Origin: Aureisphaera sp963669405
GTDB taxonomy: Bacteria > Bacteroidota > Bacteroidia > Flavobacteriales > Flavobacteriaceae
Assembly: GCA_963669405.2 (NCBI GenBank)
Contig: CAXXHF010000003.1
Coordinates: 372,001 to 436,000 of the forward strand
Length of the DNA stretch: 64,000 bases
Reading direction: 5' to 3'
Shown here: in pieces, positions 8,296 to 17,535 of the stretch
Numbering within the stretch: position 1 is the stretch's first letter
Layout of the letters: each line of letters opens with the position of its first letter
Position numbers and translations under genes: made by a program
Notes under the pieces: model-generated
Seen by the model: only the letters and a program-made list of their open reading frames with translations
What the model was told of the DNA's origin: nothing
Database searches by the model: none

Positions 8296-9108
8296 ATGAA
8301 AAAGAGCACCTTAATTCTTTGTACCCTTTTAGCAATGGTAGGTCTAACGGCTTGTGATTTTTTTACAGAAAACAAAGCAGAGACAGCAACGTCAGAAACA
8401 TTGAGCAGTGAGGAAATTGCTAGTAATACACCAATACTGGAAAAGGGTAAAATGAAAATCTTTTCAGATTTTATCTACGATGTAGGCCCAAGGTTTAACC
8501 CTATTAAAAAGAAAGACTTAGATACAATTAGATCTTTCAGTGATCTTATTGGAGAGGATCATGCCCAACGTATTACCACTTATAAATCTCTGAGCGTTGT
8601 TGTAATAGAGGGGGATAAGCGAGCCGATACATGGGGAATGGGAAATACGGGCGATTTTACACCCACTCAGTTAGAACTCTTACAATCGTTCAATTATTCT
8701 ACCAATCTCTTGATTCGGGCAGATTACATAGAAAGGAATACCGAGACTGGCCAAGTAGTAGAAAACCATGACCATTGGACTCCGTATCTTACCATTGTCC
8801 CTGAAAAACAGGCTACCTATGTAGAAGGTAAGGAAGCCCTAAAAAAATACCTCAAAGATCATAGTGAAGCAGCTAGGGCACATGTAGACCCTGAAAAATT
8901 ACAACCAGCTAAGTTGTTTTTTACAGTAACCAAAGACGGGACTATAGAAAATACCAAACTAGATAGACCTTCAGGTTATCCCAACGTAGATAAAGTAATG
9001 ATTCAACTTATTACCAAAACACAAGGGTTGTGGGTGCCAGCAGAAAATACCAAAGGCGAAAAAGTAGATCAGGAATTAGTAGTTTCCTTTGGTTTAATGG
9101 GATGTTAA
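8296..9108 (+). CDS. Lipoprotein with TonB C-terminal-like domain
   Basis: A lipoprotein signal (hydrophobic stretch ending LTAC, cysteine at residue 20) anchors this 270-residue protein in the periplasm. The last 65 residues, starting LFFTVTKDGTIENTKLDRPS and containing a conserved aromatic (GLWVPA), look like the TonB C-terminal fold found in many Bacteroidota energy-transducer relatives. No proline-rich linker or transmembrane helix exists, so it is unlikely to be a working TonB. The middle region is unrecognised. It is monocistronic with a strong terminator. Confidence 0.8.
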   Translation: MKKSTLILCTLLAMVGLTACDFFTENKAETATSETLSSEEIASNTPILEKGKMKIFSDFIYDVGPRFNPIKKKDLDTIRSFSDLIGEDHAQRITTYKSLSVVVIEGDKRADTWGMGNTGDFTPTQLELLQSFNYSTNLLIRADYIERNTETGQVVENHDHWTPYLTIVPEKQATYVEGKEALKKYLKDHSEAARAHVDPEKLQPAKLFFTVTKDGTIENTKLDRPSGYPNVDKVMIQLITKTQGLWVPAENTKGEKVDQELVVSFGLMGC

Positions 9109-9130
9109 GTGCTTTGAACAACCCATCCAT

Positions 9131-9164
9131 AAAAAAACCATCTCACAATGAGATGGTTTTTTTA
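9131..9164 (+). terminator. Rho-independent terminator
   Basis: A stem AAACCATCT / AGATGGTTT with a 7-nt loop and T run lies 22 bases after the lipoprotein stop codon. A runs on the left side allow weak use in the other direction. Confidence 0.9.
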
Positions 9165-9216
9165 TGGATTTATACTTCCAGCCAACTATGCACTCGTATA
9201 AAGTCGATAGATTGTC

Positions 9217-9224
9217 TATATTTG
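9217..9224 (+). promoter_or_regulatory. -7 promoter box (TATATTTG)
   Basis: TATATTTG matches TAnnTTTG exactly and is placed 71 bases before the DUF2200-like gene, just after a terminator. It is the probable promoter of the DUF2200-GNAT pair. Confidence 0.55.
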
Positions 9225-9295
9225 AGTATATAAGAATGCAGTGCCAGATCTCAAAACATTTTGCTTTACAGAGACACTAATTTAATATACCAACT

Positions 9296-9661
9296 ATGAG
9301 CGATACAAGCCATCATGACGAGCGCATCGCAAAAATGACGTTTGCCTCCGTATATCCGCATTATGTAACCAAAGTTGAAAAAAAAGACAGAACTCAAGAA
9401 GAATTGAATCAGGTCATAAAATGGCTTACGGGTTATGACGAAAAGAAACTGCAAGCACTTATTGCGGAAAAGGCAACCTTCGAGGCTTTCTTTAATAACG
9501 CCTCCCTAAATCCCAATGCCCAGCTCATTAAAGGCGTTATTTGTGGTTATCGGGTAGAGGAAATAAAAAATACCTTAACCCAGCAAGTACGATACCTAGA
9601 CAAGTTGGTGGACGAATTGGCCAAAGGTCGTAAAATGGAAAAGATTTTACGAACCCCTTAA
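9296..9661 (+). CDS. DUF2200 family protein
   Basis: This 121-residue soluble protein matches the DUF2200 pattern as I remember it: DERIAKMTFASVYPHYVTKV near the start, then QVIKWLTGY, and NPNAQLIKGVICGYRVEEI in the middle, with a helical C terminus. The biochemical function of the family is unknown; members are cytoplasmic and about 110-120 residues long, as here. It is followed 14 bases later by a GNAT acetyltransferase and probably shares its transcript. Confidence 0.85.
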   Translation: MSDTSHHDERIAKMTFASVYPHYVTKVEKKDRTQEELNQVIKWLTGYDEKKLQALIAEKATFEAFFNNASLNPNAQLIKGVICGYRVEEIKNTLTQQVRYLDKLVDELAKGRKMEKILRTP

Positions 9662-9675
9662 AATAGAACCTAAAT

Positions 9676-10095
9676 ATGATACGAAAACATGTTGAAAACG
9701 ATCTTGACCAGATTATGAAAGTATGGTATGAATCTTCAACATGGGCACATCCATTTTTAAATTCAGAATTTGTTGAAAAGGTAAAGTCTGATATGCGGAG
9801 TATGTACATTCCAAACTCTGAAACTTGGGTCTATGAAAGTGATGCAAAGGTAGTTGGCTTCATTAGCATGATAGGAGAGGAAATTGGCGGTCTGTTTGTT
9901 CTACAGGAATACCATTCTAAAGGCATTGAGACACAATTGGTGAATTTTGTAAGGGAGTTTCATGACAAACTTGAAGTGGAGGTATTTAAAAGAAACAAGA
10001 TAGGACGGTCTTTTTATAATAAGTATGGATTTACCCCTTATAAAGAGTTTATGCACGAACCGAGTGGAGAAGTGGTCTTACGATTAAGGACATGA
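9676..10095 (+). CDS. GNAT-family N-acetyltransferase
   Basis: This 139-residue protein has the GNAT fold: an opening strand MIRKHVENDLDQIMKVWYES, the central sheet (WVYESDAKVVGFISMIGEEIGGLFVL), a motif A region (QEYHSKGIETQLVNFV) in which the usual Q-x-x-G-x-G/A loop is degenerate, and motif B (VFKRNKIGRSFYNKYGFTPY). It resembles YjaB/RimI-like acetyltransferases that use acetyl-CoA on small amines or peptides. It follows the DUF2200 gene by 14 bases. The weakened CoA-loop makes activity less certain. Confidence 0.88.
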   Translation: MIRKHVENDLDQIMKVWYESSTWAHPFLNSEFVEKVKSDMRSMYIPNSETWVYESDAKVVGFISMIGEEIGGLFVLQEYHSKGIETQLVNFVREFHDKLEVEVFKRNKIGRSFYNKYGFTPYKEFMHEPSGEVVLRLRT

Positions 10096-10172
10096 GTAAT
10101 TAGACCAGTATATAGTAATAAGAGACGCCTTTTAAATAAGTGTTTATTCAAAATCGTTGAGCGTAATTTTAT

Positions 10173-11795
10173 ATGGATTCAAATTTAAAAACAAGACTAC
10201 GTAGCAAGTTATTCCGTCATCTAGACGGAATTGTCATTGCCCCCACAGCTTACACTTTAAAAAAACACGGAGTAACCAATTATTTATTGCAACACAAAAA
10301 AGTAGCACTAAATGATCTTACAAAAAAATTTAACGCCAATGAAGGGTATTTAAATGTAGCCTTGAGAGGGCTTTGTTCTCAAGGATGGTTGGTTCAGTAC
10401 ATAGATAATGAAAACAATTCCGTCAGCTATGAAACCAACGAAGCATCAGAAATAGCTTTCCACTATTTCAATTTGTACGAAGATGTTGCGGACTTATTGA
10501 AAATATCTGAAAATTACCATCCCAGAAAATTTGAGATAGAACCATTTTTAAAGTTAGAACGTATTTACAAAAAGTACAGGGATAATTATGGTATTAAGTT
10601 ATCTGAAAACGAATTTCAAAGAAAAATCGAGGAACAGATTTTAACCCATATAGAAGGAATCATCGTAGGTCCTACCATAGTGCATTTAGGTATCACCGGG
10701 ATGTTTCACAAATACTTCATGGAGTCTAGATTTAGACCCGAAGAATTTCATGAGAATCACGAAGACTTTACCAGATTACTGAACATCTTGGCCGAGTTGG
10801 GCTGGTTCAATGTGAAGAATGGTTCTTATGGGTTCAATGATTTCGGACTGTTTTTTGCCAAAAGGGCCAGTGCCTATGGAGTCACCGTTTCTTACATTCC
10901 TACCCTTAGAAAACTGGACGATCTCCTATTTGGCAACCCTCTCATACTTAAAAACTTGAAACCTGGGTCTGAAGAAGCCCATGTAGATAGAGAAATGAAT
11001 GTATGGGGTAGTGGGGGAGCCCACAGTACCTATTTTAAGGTGGTGGACGAAATCATCATCGATCTTTTCAATAAACCCATTGCAGAACAACCCAAAGGCG
11101 TCTTAGATATGGGATGCGGTAATGGAGCGTTTTTACAACATTTGTTTTCCGTAATAGAAAACCACACTTACCGAGGTACTGTTTTAGATGAATACCCCTT
11201 AATGGTCATTGGGGTAGACTATAACAAGGCTGCATTAAAAGTATCCAGATCAAGACTTATCCAAGCCGACATATGGGCCAAGATTATTTGGGGAGATATA
11301 GGGAACCCAACACAGTTGGCAGAAGACCTTAAAAACGATTACGACATTCAATTAGAAGACTTACTCAATGTAAGAACCTTTTTAGACCATAACAGGATTT
11401 GGGAAGAACCCCAAACCCGTTCCCCTGAAATTAGTTCTTCCACAGGAGCCTATGCCTATGAAGGTAAACGAATAGAGAACAATTTGGTAGCAGCATCTCT
11501 AAAAGAACATATTAAAAAATGGACGCCCTATGTAGGCAAATTTGGTTTGCTGCTTATAGAATTGCATACAGTAGATCCAGCTTTGGTTGCCAAAAATATA
11601 GGCAAAACAGCAGCTACTGCCTATGACTTAACACATGGGTATTCTGACCAATACATTTTGGAAACCGAAGAATTTATGAAAGTAATTCAGGAAGCGGGCT
11701 TAGCGCCAGATATGAATAAATTCAGGAAATTTCCAAATTCAGACCTAGCAACCGTATCCATAAGTTTGTTTAAATCTGAAGAAGTAACTCCATAA
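10173..11795 (+). CDS. SAM-dependent methyltransferase with two similar N-terminal segments
   Basis: This 540-residue protein has a class I methyltransferase domain in its C-terminal half: VLDMGCGNGAF (about residues 310-320) is the SAM-binding loop, with VIGVDYNKAALKVS as the acidic strand. The N-terminal 250 residues contain two related segments, HLDGIVIAPTAYTLKKHGV (near 16) and HIEGIIVGPTIVHLGITGMF (near 159), each followed by a winged-helix-like region. This is an internal duplication of the dimerisation/HTH module seen once in O-methyltransferases. It resembles methyltransferases tied to polyketide synthases (AprA-like), from memory. No PKS genes are near. The acceptor is unknown. Confidence 0.82.
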   Translation: MDSNLKTRLRSKLFRHLDGIVIAPTAYTLKKHGVTNYLLQHKKVALNDLTKKFNANEGYLNVALRGLCSQGWLVQYIDNENNSVSYETNEASEIAFHYFNLYEDVADLLKISENYHPRKFEIEPFLKLERIYKKYRDNYGIKLSENEFQRKIEEQILTHIEGIIVGPTIVHLGITGMFHKYFMESRFRPEEFHENHEDFTRLLNILAELGWFNVKNGSYGFNDFGLFFAKRASAYGVTVSYIPTLRKLDDLLFGNPLILKNLKPGSEEAHVDREMNVWGSGGAHSTYFKVVDEIIIDLFNKPIAEQPKGVLDMGCGNGAFLQHLFSVIENHTYRGTVLDEYPLMVIGVDYNKAALKVSRSRLIQADIWAKIIWGDIGNPTQLAEDLKNDYDIQLEDLLNVRTFLDHNRIWEEPQTRSPEISSSTGAYAYEGKRIENNLVAASLKEHIKKWTPYVGKFGLLLIELHTVDPALVAKNIGKTAATAYDLTHGYSDQYILETEEFMKVIQEAGLAPDMNKFRKFPNSDLATVSISLFKSEEVTP

Positions 11796-11915
11796 CCACT
11801 GGTTTTAATAAGCTTTGACGATTTTATGGCAATACCTTAATCAATATGAATAGGCAGGAAGCTTCACCACTTTTCATATCTAAAATTGAAGACAACAATA
11901 AAACAAATTGAAATC

Positions 11916-12746
11916 ATGAAAAACGTAGCAATAACTTTAATTGGAGCCCTGTTTTTTCTTTATTCATGTCAAAACGAAATGAAAAAGGAGCGTTCTGATG
12001 AAAAGAGTACTGTAAATGAAACCAGTGATGTAGCAGAGCACAACAATACAACGGAAATTAATTTTCATACTCCAGATAGCATTCAGATTTTTGGAGATTT
12101 ATATAAGAATGATACAAAAGAAAACACAATTATTCTCTTTCATCAAGGCGGTTCCAATGCTAGGGGAGAATATGCAACCATTATCCCCAGATTGGTTGAA
12201 GAAGGATTCAATGTATTAGCTATAGACCAAAGAGTTGGCGGACAAATATATGGAAGCTTCAACAGAACACTTGCCAATATACCCACCAACAGTTTTAATG
12301 ATGGTTATGGCTACTGCGATGCTTATAATAACCTTGAGAGTGCTTTGGATTATATGATTGATTCTGGATTTACAGGAAACAAAATTATTTGGGGAAGCAG
12401 TTATAGCGCATCTCTTGCCATTCAGTTGGCAAACCGTAGACAAGATGATGTAGCTGGTGTATTAGCATTTTCGCCTGCTACTGGCGGATCTATGAAAGAA
12501 TGTCTTCCAGACCCATATTTTGAATCATTAAAGCGACCTCTCCTATTGTTAAGACCCCCTAATGAAATGGAGAATGAAGGTCCAAAATTACAATTAGAAT
12601 TAGCAAAAAAATACAATCACCAAACATATGTTGCCCAATACGGCGTACATGGTTCATCAATGCTTGTTAAAGAAAGAGTAGGCCATGATGTTGAAGAAAC
12701 ATGGAAAGTGGTTTATGCATTTCTTAATGAGATTGGTAAAGAATAA
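11916..12746 (+). CDS. Alpha/beta-hydrolase lipoprotein
   Basis: The ATG at 11916 gives a lipoprotein signal (ITLIGALFFLYSC, lipidated Cys near residue 18); the open frame extends upstream only with a TTG at 11886. The mature protein has a charged, low-complexity linker and then an alpha/beta-hydrolase fold with the nucleophile elbow GSSYSAS, an oxyanion region LFHQGGSNARGE, and a late histidine in VHGSS. It is probably a dienelactone-hydrolase-like esterase on the periplasmic side of a membrane. It is not clearly in an operon. Confidence 0.85.
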   Translation: MKNVAITLIGALFFLYSCQNEMKKERSDEKSTVNETSDVAEHNNTTEINFHTPDSIQIFGDLYKNDTKENTIILFHQGGSNARGEYATIIPRLVEEGFNVLAIDQRVGGQIYGSFNRTLANIPTNSFNDGYGYCDAYNNLESALDYMIDSGFTGNKIIWGSSYSASLAIQLANRRQDDVAGVLAFSPATGGSMKECLPDPYFESLKRPLLLLRPPNEMENEGPKLQLELAKKYNHQTYVAQYGVHGSSMLVKERVGHDVEETWKVVYAFLNEIGKE

Positions 12747-12823
12747 CTATTGACACTTATTTTACTTTTTTTTGACATTTTTTCTTCTTCGTTGGTTTAG
12801 TTTTATTGAAAAATGAAATCATC

Positions 12824-13885
12824 ATGAAGAAAATGAAGTACTTGTTTTTAATCATTTTAACTGCTGTGTCAACTTCATGCAATTCTCAAGAAAGGAAGAA
12901 AAACACTATTGAATTGGGAAGTTCTTTTAAACAAGATAAAGCTTTACAGATTGGAGAATACGTTACAGGTGTATTTGAAGATTCCAACGGGCATTTTTGG
13001 TTTGGAACAATTCAAAAGGGAATTGCACGATATGATGGAAATAATTTAAAATACTTTACAAAGAAAGAAGGATTACCTTCAAATAGGGTGACAAGTGTAA
13101 TTGAAGATGACAAAGGCAATTTTTGGTTTAATACAGATGAAGGATTGTTACAATATGACGGGAGAACTTTTACTAATTTCCCTGTGAAAAAAGATGACTT
13201 TTACAGTAATATGGTTAGTCAATTATTTATTGACAGTAAAGGCAGATTTTGGGTAGGTACTTGGGGAGGGGTATATAAATTTGATGGTAAGAGTTTTACT
13301 CATTTCCCGCTTCCTTACCCAAAAATTACAACCCAAATTAATGAGGATACCAAAAACTGGATAACTGATATAAAAGAAGACACAGAAGGAAATATTTGGT
13401 TTGCCCGAGATGGCTACGGAGTTTGCAAATATGATGGAAAATCTTTTACCCATTTTCTGAAAAAAGATGGACTACATTCTAACAATGTTATTGAAATAGA
13501 ATTTGATAAGGCAGGGAACATTTGGTTTGGAACAAGGGTGGCCGAAAAAGACAATGCTGATCCCAATCAACGAACGGGTAATGGTGGGGTTAATTTCTAC
13601 AATGGAAAAACTTTCAAATCTTTTCCTGAAATATTAGGTTTCAACAAAGGAGATGTTTTTGAAATATTCAGAGATCAATCAGATAATATATGGATAAGTA
13701 CTACAAACGAAGGGGTTTATAAATTTAATGGTACAGAATTTATAAACTATAATGTGCCTATTTCTATTATGAATATGAAACAAGACAAAAAAGGGAATGT
13801 ATGGTTAGGAGGCGCAGGAGGTTTGTACAAAATTAATCTGAACAATGAAATTATTAACGTGACTGTGAATGGACCTTGGGAATAA
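12824..13885 (+). CDS. Two-component-regulator-propeller lipoprotein
   Basis: The ATG at 12824 gives a lipoprotein signal ending STSC (Cys near 19). The rest is a series of roughly 40-residue Reg_prop blades, each with patterns like EDSNGHFWFGT, EDDKGNFWFNT, IDSKGRFWVGT, EDTEGNIWFAR and KDKKGNVWLGG, so the protein should form a beta propeller. In Bacteroidota such propellers occur in hybrid two-component sensors for glycans; here the propeller stands alone with no kinase or membrane helix. It may be a surface or periplasmic binding or sensing module. It is not in an evident operon with the AraC regulator that follows 237 bases later. Confidence 0.87.
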   Translation: MKKMKYLFLIILTAVSTSCNSQERKKNTIELGSSFKQDKALQIGEYVTGVFEDSNGHFWFGTIQKGIARYDGNNLKYFTKKEGLPSNRVTSVIEDDKGNFWFNTDEGLLQYDGRTFTNFPVKKDDFYSNMVSQLFIDSKGRFWVGTWGGVYKFDGKSFTHFPLPYPKITTQINEDTKNWITDIKEDTEGNIWFARDGYGVCKYDGKSFTHFLKKDGLHSNNVIEIEFDKAGNIWFGTRVAEKDNADPNQRTGNGGVNFYNGKTFKSFPEILGFNKGDVFEIFRDQSDNIWISTTNEGVYKFNGTEFINYNVPISIMNMKQDKKGNVWLGGAGGLYKINLNNEIINVTVNGPWE

Positions 13886-14122
13886 AAACTAACTGCAACT
13901 CTGTAAAAATTGATTGCTAGATTAGCTGATTAATCAACGAAACTATTCTTATATGAGACTGTTGTGTAATTTAAAAGAAACCATACTTGGGTAGTTAACA
14001 AAATTAAAAGCTTGGAGTAGGGACTATACATAACTCATTGTAATGCAATCTACCAATCAAAACCAAAATTACTTATCTTTAAGATTCCTCATAAAAAGCG
14101 AAATAGCAATAAGTTGTAAGTT

Positions 14123-14989
14123 ATGCTAGATTTCGATGATTTTGTAAAGAACAATCCCGCTTTCAGAAAGTTTGAAGTAGATACGCTGTTATTTATGGCC
14201 TATGACTGCCCTCTGGAAGGTTCTCCTATAGATTATTGGGTAGACAGGAACTATTTCTGCTATGTCATACGTGGTGGTGCCAGATGGAAAACACCACACG
14301 GTGAATATATACTACAGGTGGGCGATGCTGCATTTCTAAAAAATGGAGCCCACCGGGTTTTTAAAATCTTGGATGGCGATTTCTGTGCCCTTCTCATTTT
14401 TGCCCCAGATGATTTTATACGGTCGGTCATGAAAGACGATATCAGAATAGGCAATACGTCTTCTCAAAACCATCGTGAGGATTCGGTCATTCCCTTGCAA
14501 CTTAACCAAAGCCTGCATGATTACTTTACAGGAGTATTGCATTATTTTTCTGAATCGCAACCCCCTGCAAAGAGCTTGCTTCGTATCAAATTCAAAGAAT
14601 TGATCATTAATCTGATAACAAGCGGTAATAACCCAATACTTACCAGTTATTTCAATACACTGGCAAAAAGCTCTAAAAAAGCCCTCAGGCCCATTATGGA
14701 GGAACATTTTATATTCAACCTAAAACTTACCGATTTTGCCAAATTGAGTGGTAGGAGCCTAGCTACCTTTAAACGTGATTTCCAAAAGACCTTTCTAACC
14801 TCGCCTGGTAAATGGCTTAGAAACAAACGTTTGTCCTATAGCAAATACCTGTTAGAAACCTCTACCTGTACCGTAAGTGAAATTGCATTTAAATCAGGTT
14901 TTGAAAACACCTCACATTTCATAAAGGTCTATAAAGAAAAGTACAAGCATTCTCCTTTACAGCATAGAAAATCCCTTCAAACACAGTAA
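14123..14989 (+). CDS. AraC-family transcriptional regulator
   Basis: This 288-residue regulator has an N-terminal cupin-like sensing domain (WKTPHGEYILQVGDAAFLKN near residue 55) and a C-terminal AraC DNA-binding domain from about residue 185: LKLTDFAKLSGRSLATFKRD as first HTH and CTVSEIAFKSGFENTSHFIK as second, then the closing KYKHSPLQHR. Ligand and targets are unknown. It precedes the haloperoxidase gene by 106 bases on the same strand, so control of that gene is possible but only inferred. A one-mismatch -7 box (TATCTTTA) lies near 14073. Confidence 0.9.
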   Translation: MLDFDDFVKNNPAFRKFEVDTLLFMAYDCPLEGSPIDYWVDRNYFCYVIRGGARWKTPHGEYILQVGDAAFLKNGAHRVFKILDGDFCALLIFAPDDFIRSVMKDDIRIGNTSSQNHREDSVIPLQLNQSLHDYFTGVLHYFSESQPPAKSLLRIKFKELIINLITSGNNPILTSYFNTLAKSSKKALRPIMEEHFIFNLKLTDFAKLSGRSLATFKRDFQKTFLTSPGKWLRNKRLSYSKYLLETSTCTVSEIAFKSGFENTSHFIKVYKEKYKHSPLQHRKSLQTQ

Positions 14990-15095
14990 GCTGTCTCATG
15001 TATAAATGAGCTAAATAGAACATTTTTTGAATTGGAGGGCAAATTTATTTTTCACTTCGTTCTTTATCTTTATCCAAACTATGGAAACGTAAATA

Positions 15096-16262
15096 ATGAA
15101 GTTAAAAAGATACCGACAGACCAATTCTTGGGTCTTACGCCTGTTCCTTGTAGTGTTTATATCCGTGCTGTTGGGATGCCAACCCCAAAAGATTGATCCT
15201 AACAACTACGATTCGCGTTTGGCAATCTCTTGGAACCAACTCATTATGGATATGGCCATAAAGGAAGACGGGTTATTAACCCTTAAGGGCGTACGTACGG
15301 AAGCCATGATGTTTCTGGCCATGCATGATGCATTAAATGCTATAGTCCCTAACTATTCCTCTTATGGATATACTTTAGAACAGCCTGAAGCAGATCCTAT
15401 GGCTGCTGCGGCACAAGCTGCTTTTCAGGTAGCTATAGATCAGTTCCCAGATAATCATGCAGCATTACAAACTGAATTGAATACATGGTTGGATACCATT
15501 CCAGATAGTGATGCCAAAGAAGTTGGAATCGCTTTGGGAAAAGCAACCGCGAAGAAGATATTGGAAGCCCGTACTCATGATAAGTATAATGGAGAGGCAG
15601 CGTATACGTGGCATCCCATGGCTCCGGGTGTCTATGCAGAGTTCAATGAACACAGCGGAACACCGGAAGGGTTTATTTTTGGAGCAGGCTGGGCAGCAGC
15701 CCAACCTTTTATACTTAATAGTCAAGATCAGTTTAGATCGCCACCACCACCGCCCATTAACAGTGCGGCTTATACCCAAGCCTTTAACGAGGTGAAGACC
15801 TACGGAAGCACAGCAAGTGCTGTAAGATCTTCAGATCAAGCACACCTTGCCATGTGGTGGAAGGATTTTGTAGAAAATTCACACAATAGATTGGCTCGTG
15901 AATTAGTACAGAAGGAAGAGTTAAATTTATGGGAGGCCACGAGAACTTTTGCTTTACTGAATATGACGGTGTACGATGCGTATATTAATGTGTTCAACAA
16001 TAAATTCCATTACAACCATTGGAGACCGTATACAGCAATTCGTTGGGCGGCCAATGATGACAATCCTGATACTGAACCCGATCCGGAATGGAACAATCTA
16101 CATCAGCATACCTATGCATTTCCTTCGTATCCTTCGGCTCATGGCACAGCTAGTTCTGCGGCTATGAGTGTATTGGCAAATACTTTAGGAACGGGAGATA
16201 CCTACGCATTTACCATGCAAACAGATGAGGTGGACAGCGCAGGTCCTTTTTCAGAAAAATAA
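15096..16262 (+). CDS. Vanadium-dependent haloperoxidase-like lipoprotein, frameshifted
   Basis: This is a PAP2/vanadium haloperoxidase-superfamily protein with a lipoprotein-type signal (VFISVLLGC, Cys near 28). Vanadate-pocket motif one is present as K-x6-RP (KFHYNHWRP), and motif two as SYPSAHGTASSAA. The third motif (SRxxxGxHxxxD) is missing from this frame because it stops at a TAA right after the residues GPFSEK. That motif is found just downstream in another frame, so a single base loss in the A run at 16255-16259 is the simplest explanation. The protein as read lacks an essential part of the active site. A -7-like box TATCTTTA lies near 15066. Confidence 0.85.
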   Translation: MKLKRYRQTNSWVLRLFLVVFISVLLGCQPQKIDPNNYDSRLAISWNQLIMDMAIKEDGLLTLKGVRTEAMMFLAMHDALNAIVPNYSSYGYTLEQPEADPMAAAAQAAFQVAIDQFPDNHAALQTELNTWLDTIPDSDAKEVGIALGKATAKKILEARTHDKYNGEAAYTWHPMAPGVYAEFNEHSGTPEGFIFGAGWAAAQPFILNSQDQFRSPPPPPINSAAYTQAFNEVKTYGSTASAVRSSDQAHLAMWWKDFVENSHNRLARELVQKEELNLWEATRTFALLNMTVYDAYINVFNNKFHYNHWRPYTAIRWAANDDNPDTEPDPEWNNLHQHTYAFPSYPSAHGTASSAAMSVLANTLGTGDTYAFTMQTDEVDSAGPFSEK

Positions 16263-16264
16263 AG

Positions 16265-16444
16265 ATGGAACCTCCTACGCGGTCCTTTGGTTCCTTTTCA
16301 GAAGCGGGATTAGAAGCATCCCTATCCCGAGTGTATTTGGGTATTCATTTTCGGTATGATTCTGAAGAAGGACACCGTTTGGGTAATGCCATTGGCGACT
16401 ACGCCAATAACAATTTCCTTACGTTGCAAGTGGTAGAGGAATAA
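16265..16444 (+). pseudogene. Detached C-terminal part of the haloperoxidase
   Basis: After the premature stop, the -1 frame reads MEPPTRSFGSFSEAGLEASL and then SRVYLGIHFRYDSEEGHRLG, which is the third vanadate-binding motif and the normal C terminus of the haloperoxidase family, ending at TAA. Adding one A to the AAAAA run at 16255-16259 would join both parts through SEKIKMEPP. It has an ATG but is far too short to be an independent enzyme. Either the gene is decaying, the read has a homopolymer error, or slippage on the A run restores the full protein. Confidence 0.85.
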
Positions 16445-16660
16445 CAATTTCTATTCCTTTAGGACATTTAGAAGCCGCTTCTTGCCATACACTATGAAAA
16501 CATAAATTCACAACGGCCATGCAGTAAGACATTTAATAGCCTTTTCTACGTTATTGTACAAATAACAGATCGTTATGTGTAATAATGTTTGTATTTTGAA
16601 AGATGTTTTAGTGACAGGAAGTTGGCATTAATACTCAAAATTGAACTCAAAAGCAGGAAA

Positions 16661-17398
16661 ATGAAAAGATTAAAATTACTAACTGTACTATTCTTAATCA
16701 CAGCAACCCTAAGTTGGAAATCAGATACTACAAGTTGTAAGAATAGTATTTACATATTAAATCAAGTTAAAGGAAAGTATGATGTTAATCACCATTGGGA
16801 TGAGTCAGAAATAAAACTACACATACAAGAACCACGGGTAGGCAATCCTCAACGACATACCAAACTGTTTCTTAAAAATTCAAATGATTATTTTGAAATG
16901 GAAAGATTTAGAGAAGATGGAATTGTTAAAAGAATACTTATGGGAAATGGAGAAAGTAAAATATTTCTTAATGGTGAATCAGAACTTTCTGAAACAATTA
17001 TAAGTCAATATAAACTCAACGTAGAAAGGAGCAAAAATCACAAAAAATTCTATCAATTAATGTATGGTTTGCCAATGTCATTAACAGAAAATCTTTGGCA
17101 AGGAATAGAACCAGCTCAAAAGACAGAATATGAAGATATGGATGTTTATAGGGTTAATGTAGAATTGAAAGAAGAAATGATAAGTAAGCATTGGACATTA
17201 ATTATTGGGGTAGAAACATATGAATTATTAGCAATAGAATTTAATCATCCAGAAGATCCTGAAAATGGAGGAGAGGTTATAAAATTTGAAAGTGAAATAG
17301 AGATAAAAGGAATGAAACTTCCTAGAATTAGGAATTGGTATACAAAAAACACCAATGAATATTTAGGGACAGATATTATAGTTGAAGAATTAAAATAA
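16661..17398 (+). CDS. Exported DUF6503-like protein
   Basis: The ATG at 16661 gives a signal-like N terminus (MKRLKLLTVLFLITATLSW); an upstream extension to 16589 is open but would bury it. The 245-residue product has an all-beta pattern with YRVNVELKEEMISKHWTLII, a long strand around the residues YELLAIEFNH, and a terminal NWYTKNTNEYLGTDII, which I associate with DUF6503, a family of secreted Bacteroidota proteins that may fold like lipoprotein carriers (LolA-like). Function is unknown. The gene stands alone, 216 bases after the broken haloperoxidase. Confidence 0.75.
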   Translation: MKRLKLLTVLFLITATLSWKSDTTSCKNSIYILNQVKGKYDVNHHWDESEIKLHIQEPRVGNPQRHTKLFLKNSNDYFEMERFREDGIVKRILMGNGESKIFLNGESELSETIISQYKLNVERSKNHKKFYQLMYGLPMSLTENLWQGIEPAQKTEYEDMDVYRVNVELKEEMISKHWTLIIGVETYELLAIEFNHPEDPENGGEVIKFESEIEIKGMKLPRIRNWYTKNTNEYLGTDIIVEELK

Positions 17399-17535
17399 AG
17401 ACAGTCATCGGCAGAAAATAAATGTGAATCCCCGTTAATAATTAGTACGCTAGTTTGCCTATATCGTCATATTTAAAAACATTATTTGCCAATTGGGAAA
17501 ATGTATAAACTCAATCTTAACTTATCAGGAACCTT
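17399..17535. other. Intergenic stretch without recognised content
   Basis: This first part of the 331-base gap between the DUF6503-like gene and the esterase gene is AT-rich and shows no convincing open frame, hairpin terminator or promoter. The rest of the gap holds a GNAT gene relic, two palindromes and a promoter box, listed separately. Confidence 0.5.

Noticed and set aside
16265..16444. Independent small gene starting at ATG 16265
   Set aside because: Its sequence is the expected C-terminal third vanadate motif of the haloperoxidase, so it is the detached end of that gene, not a separate gene.
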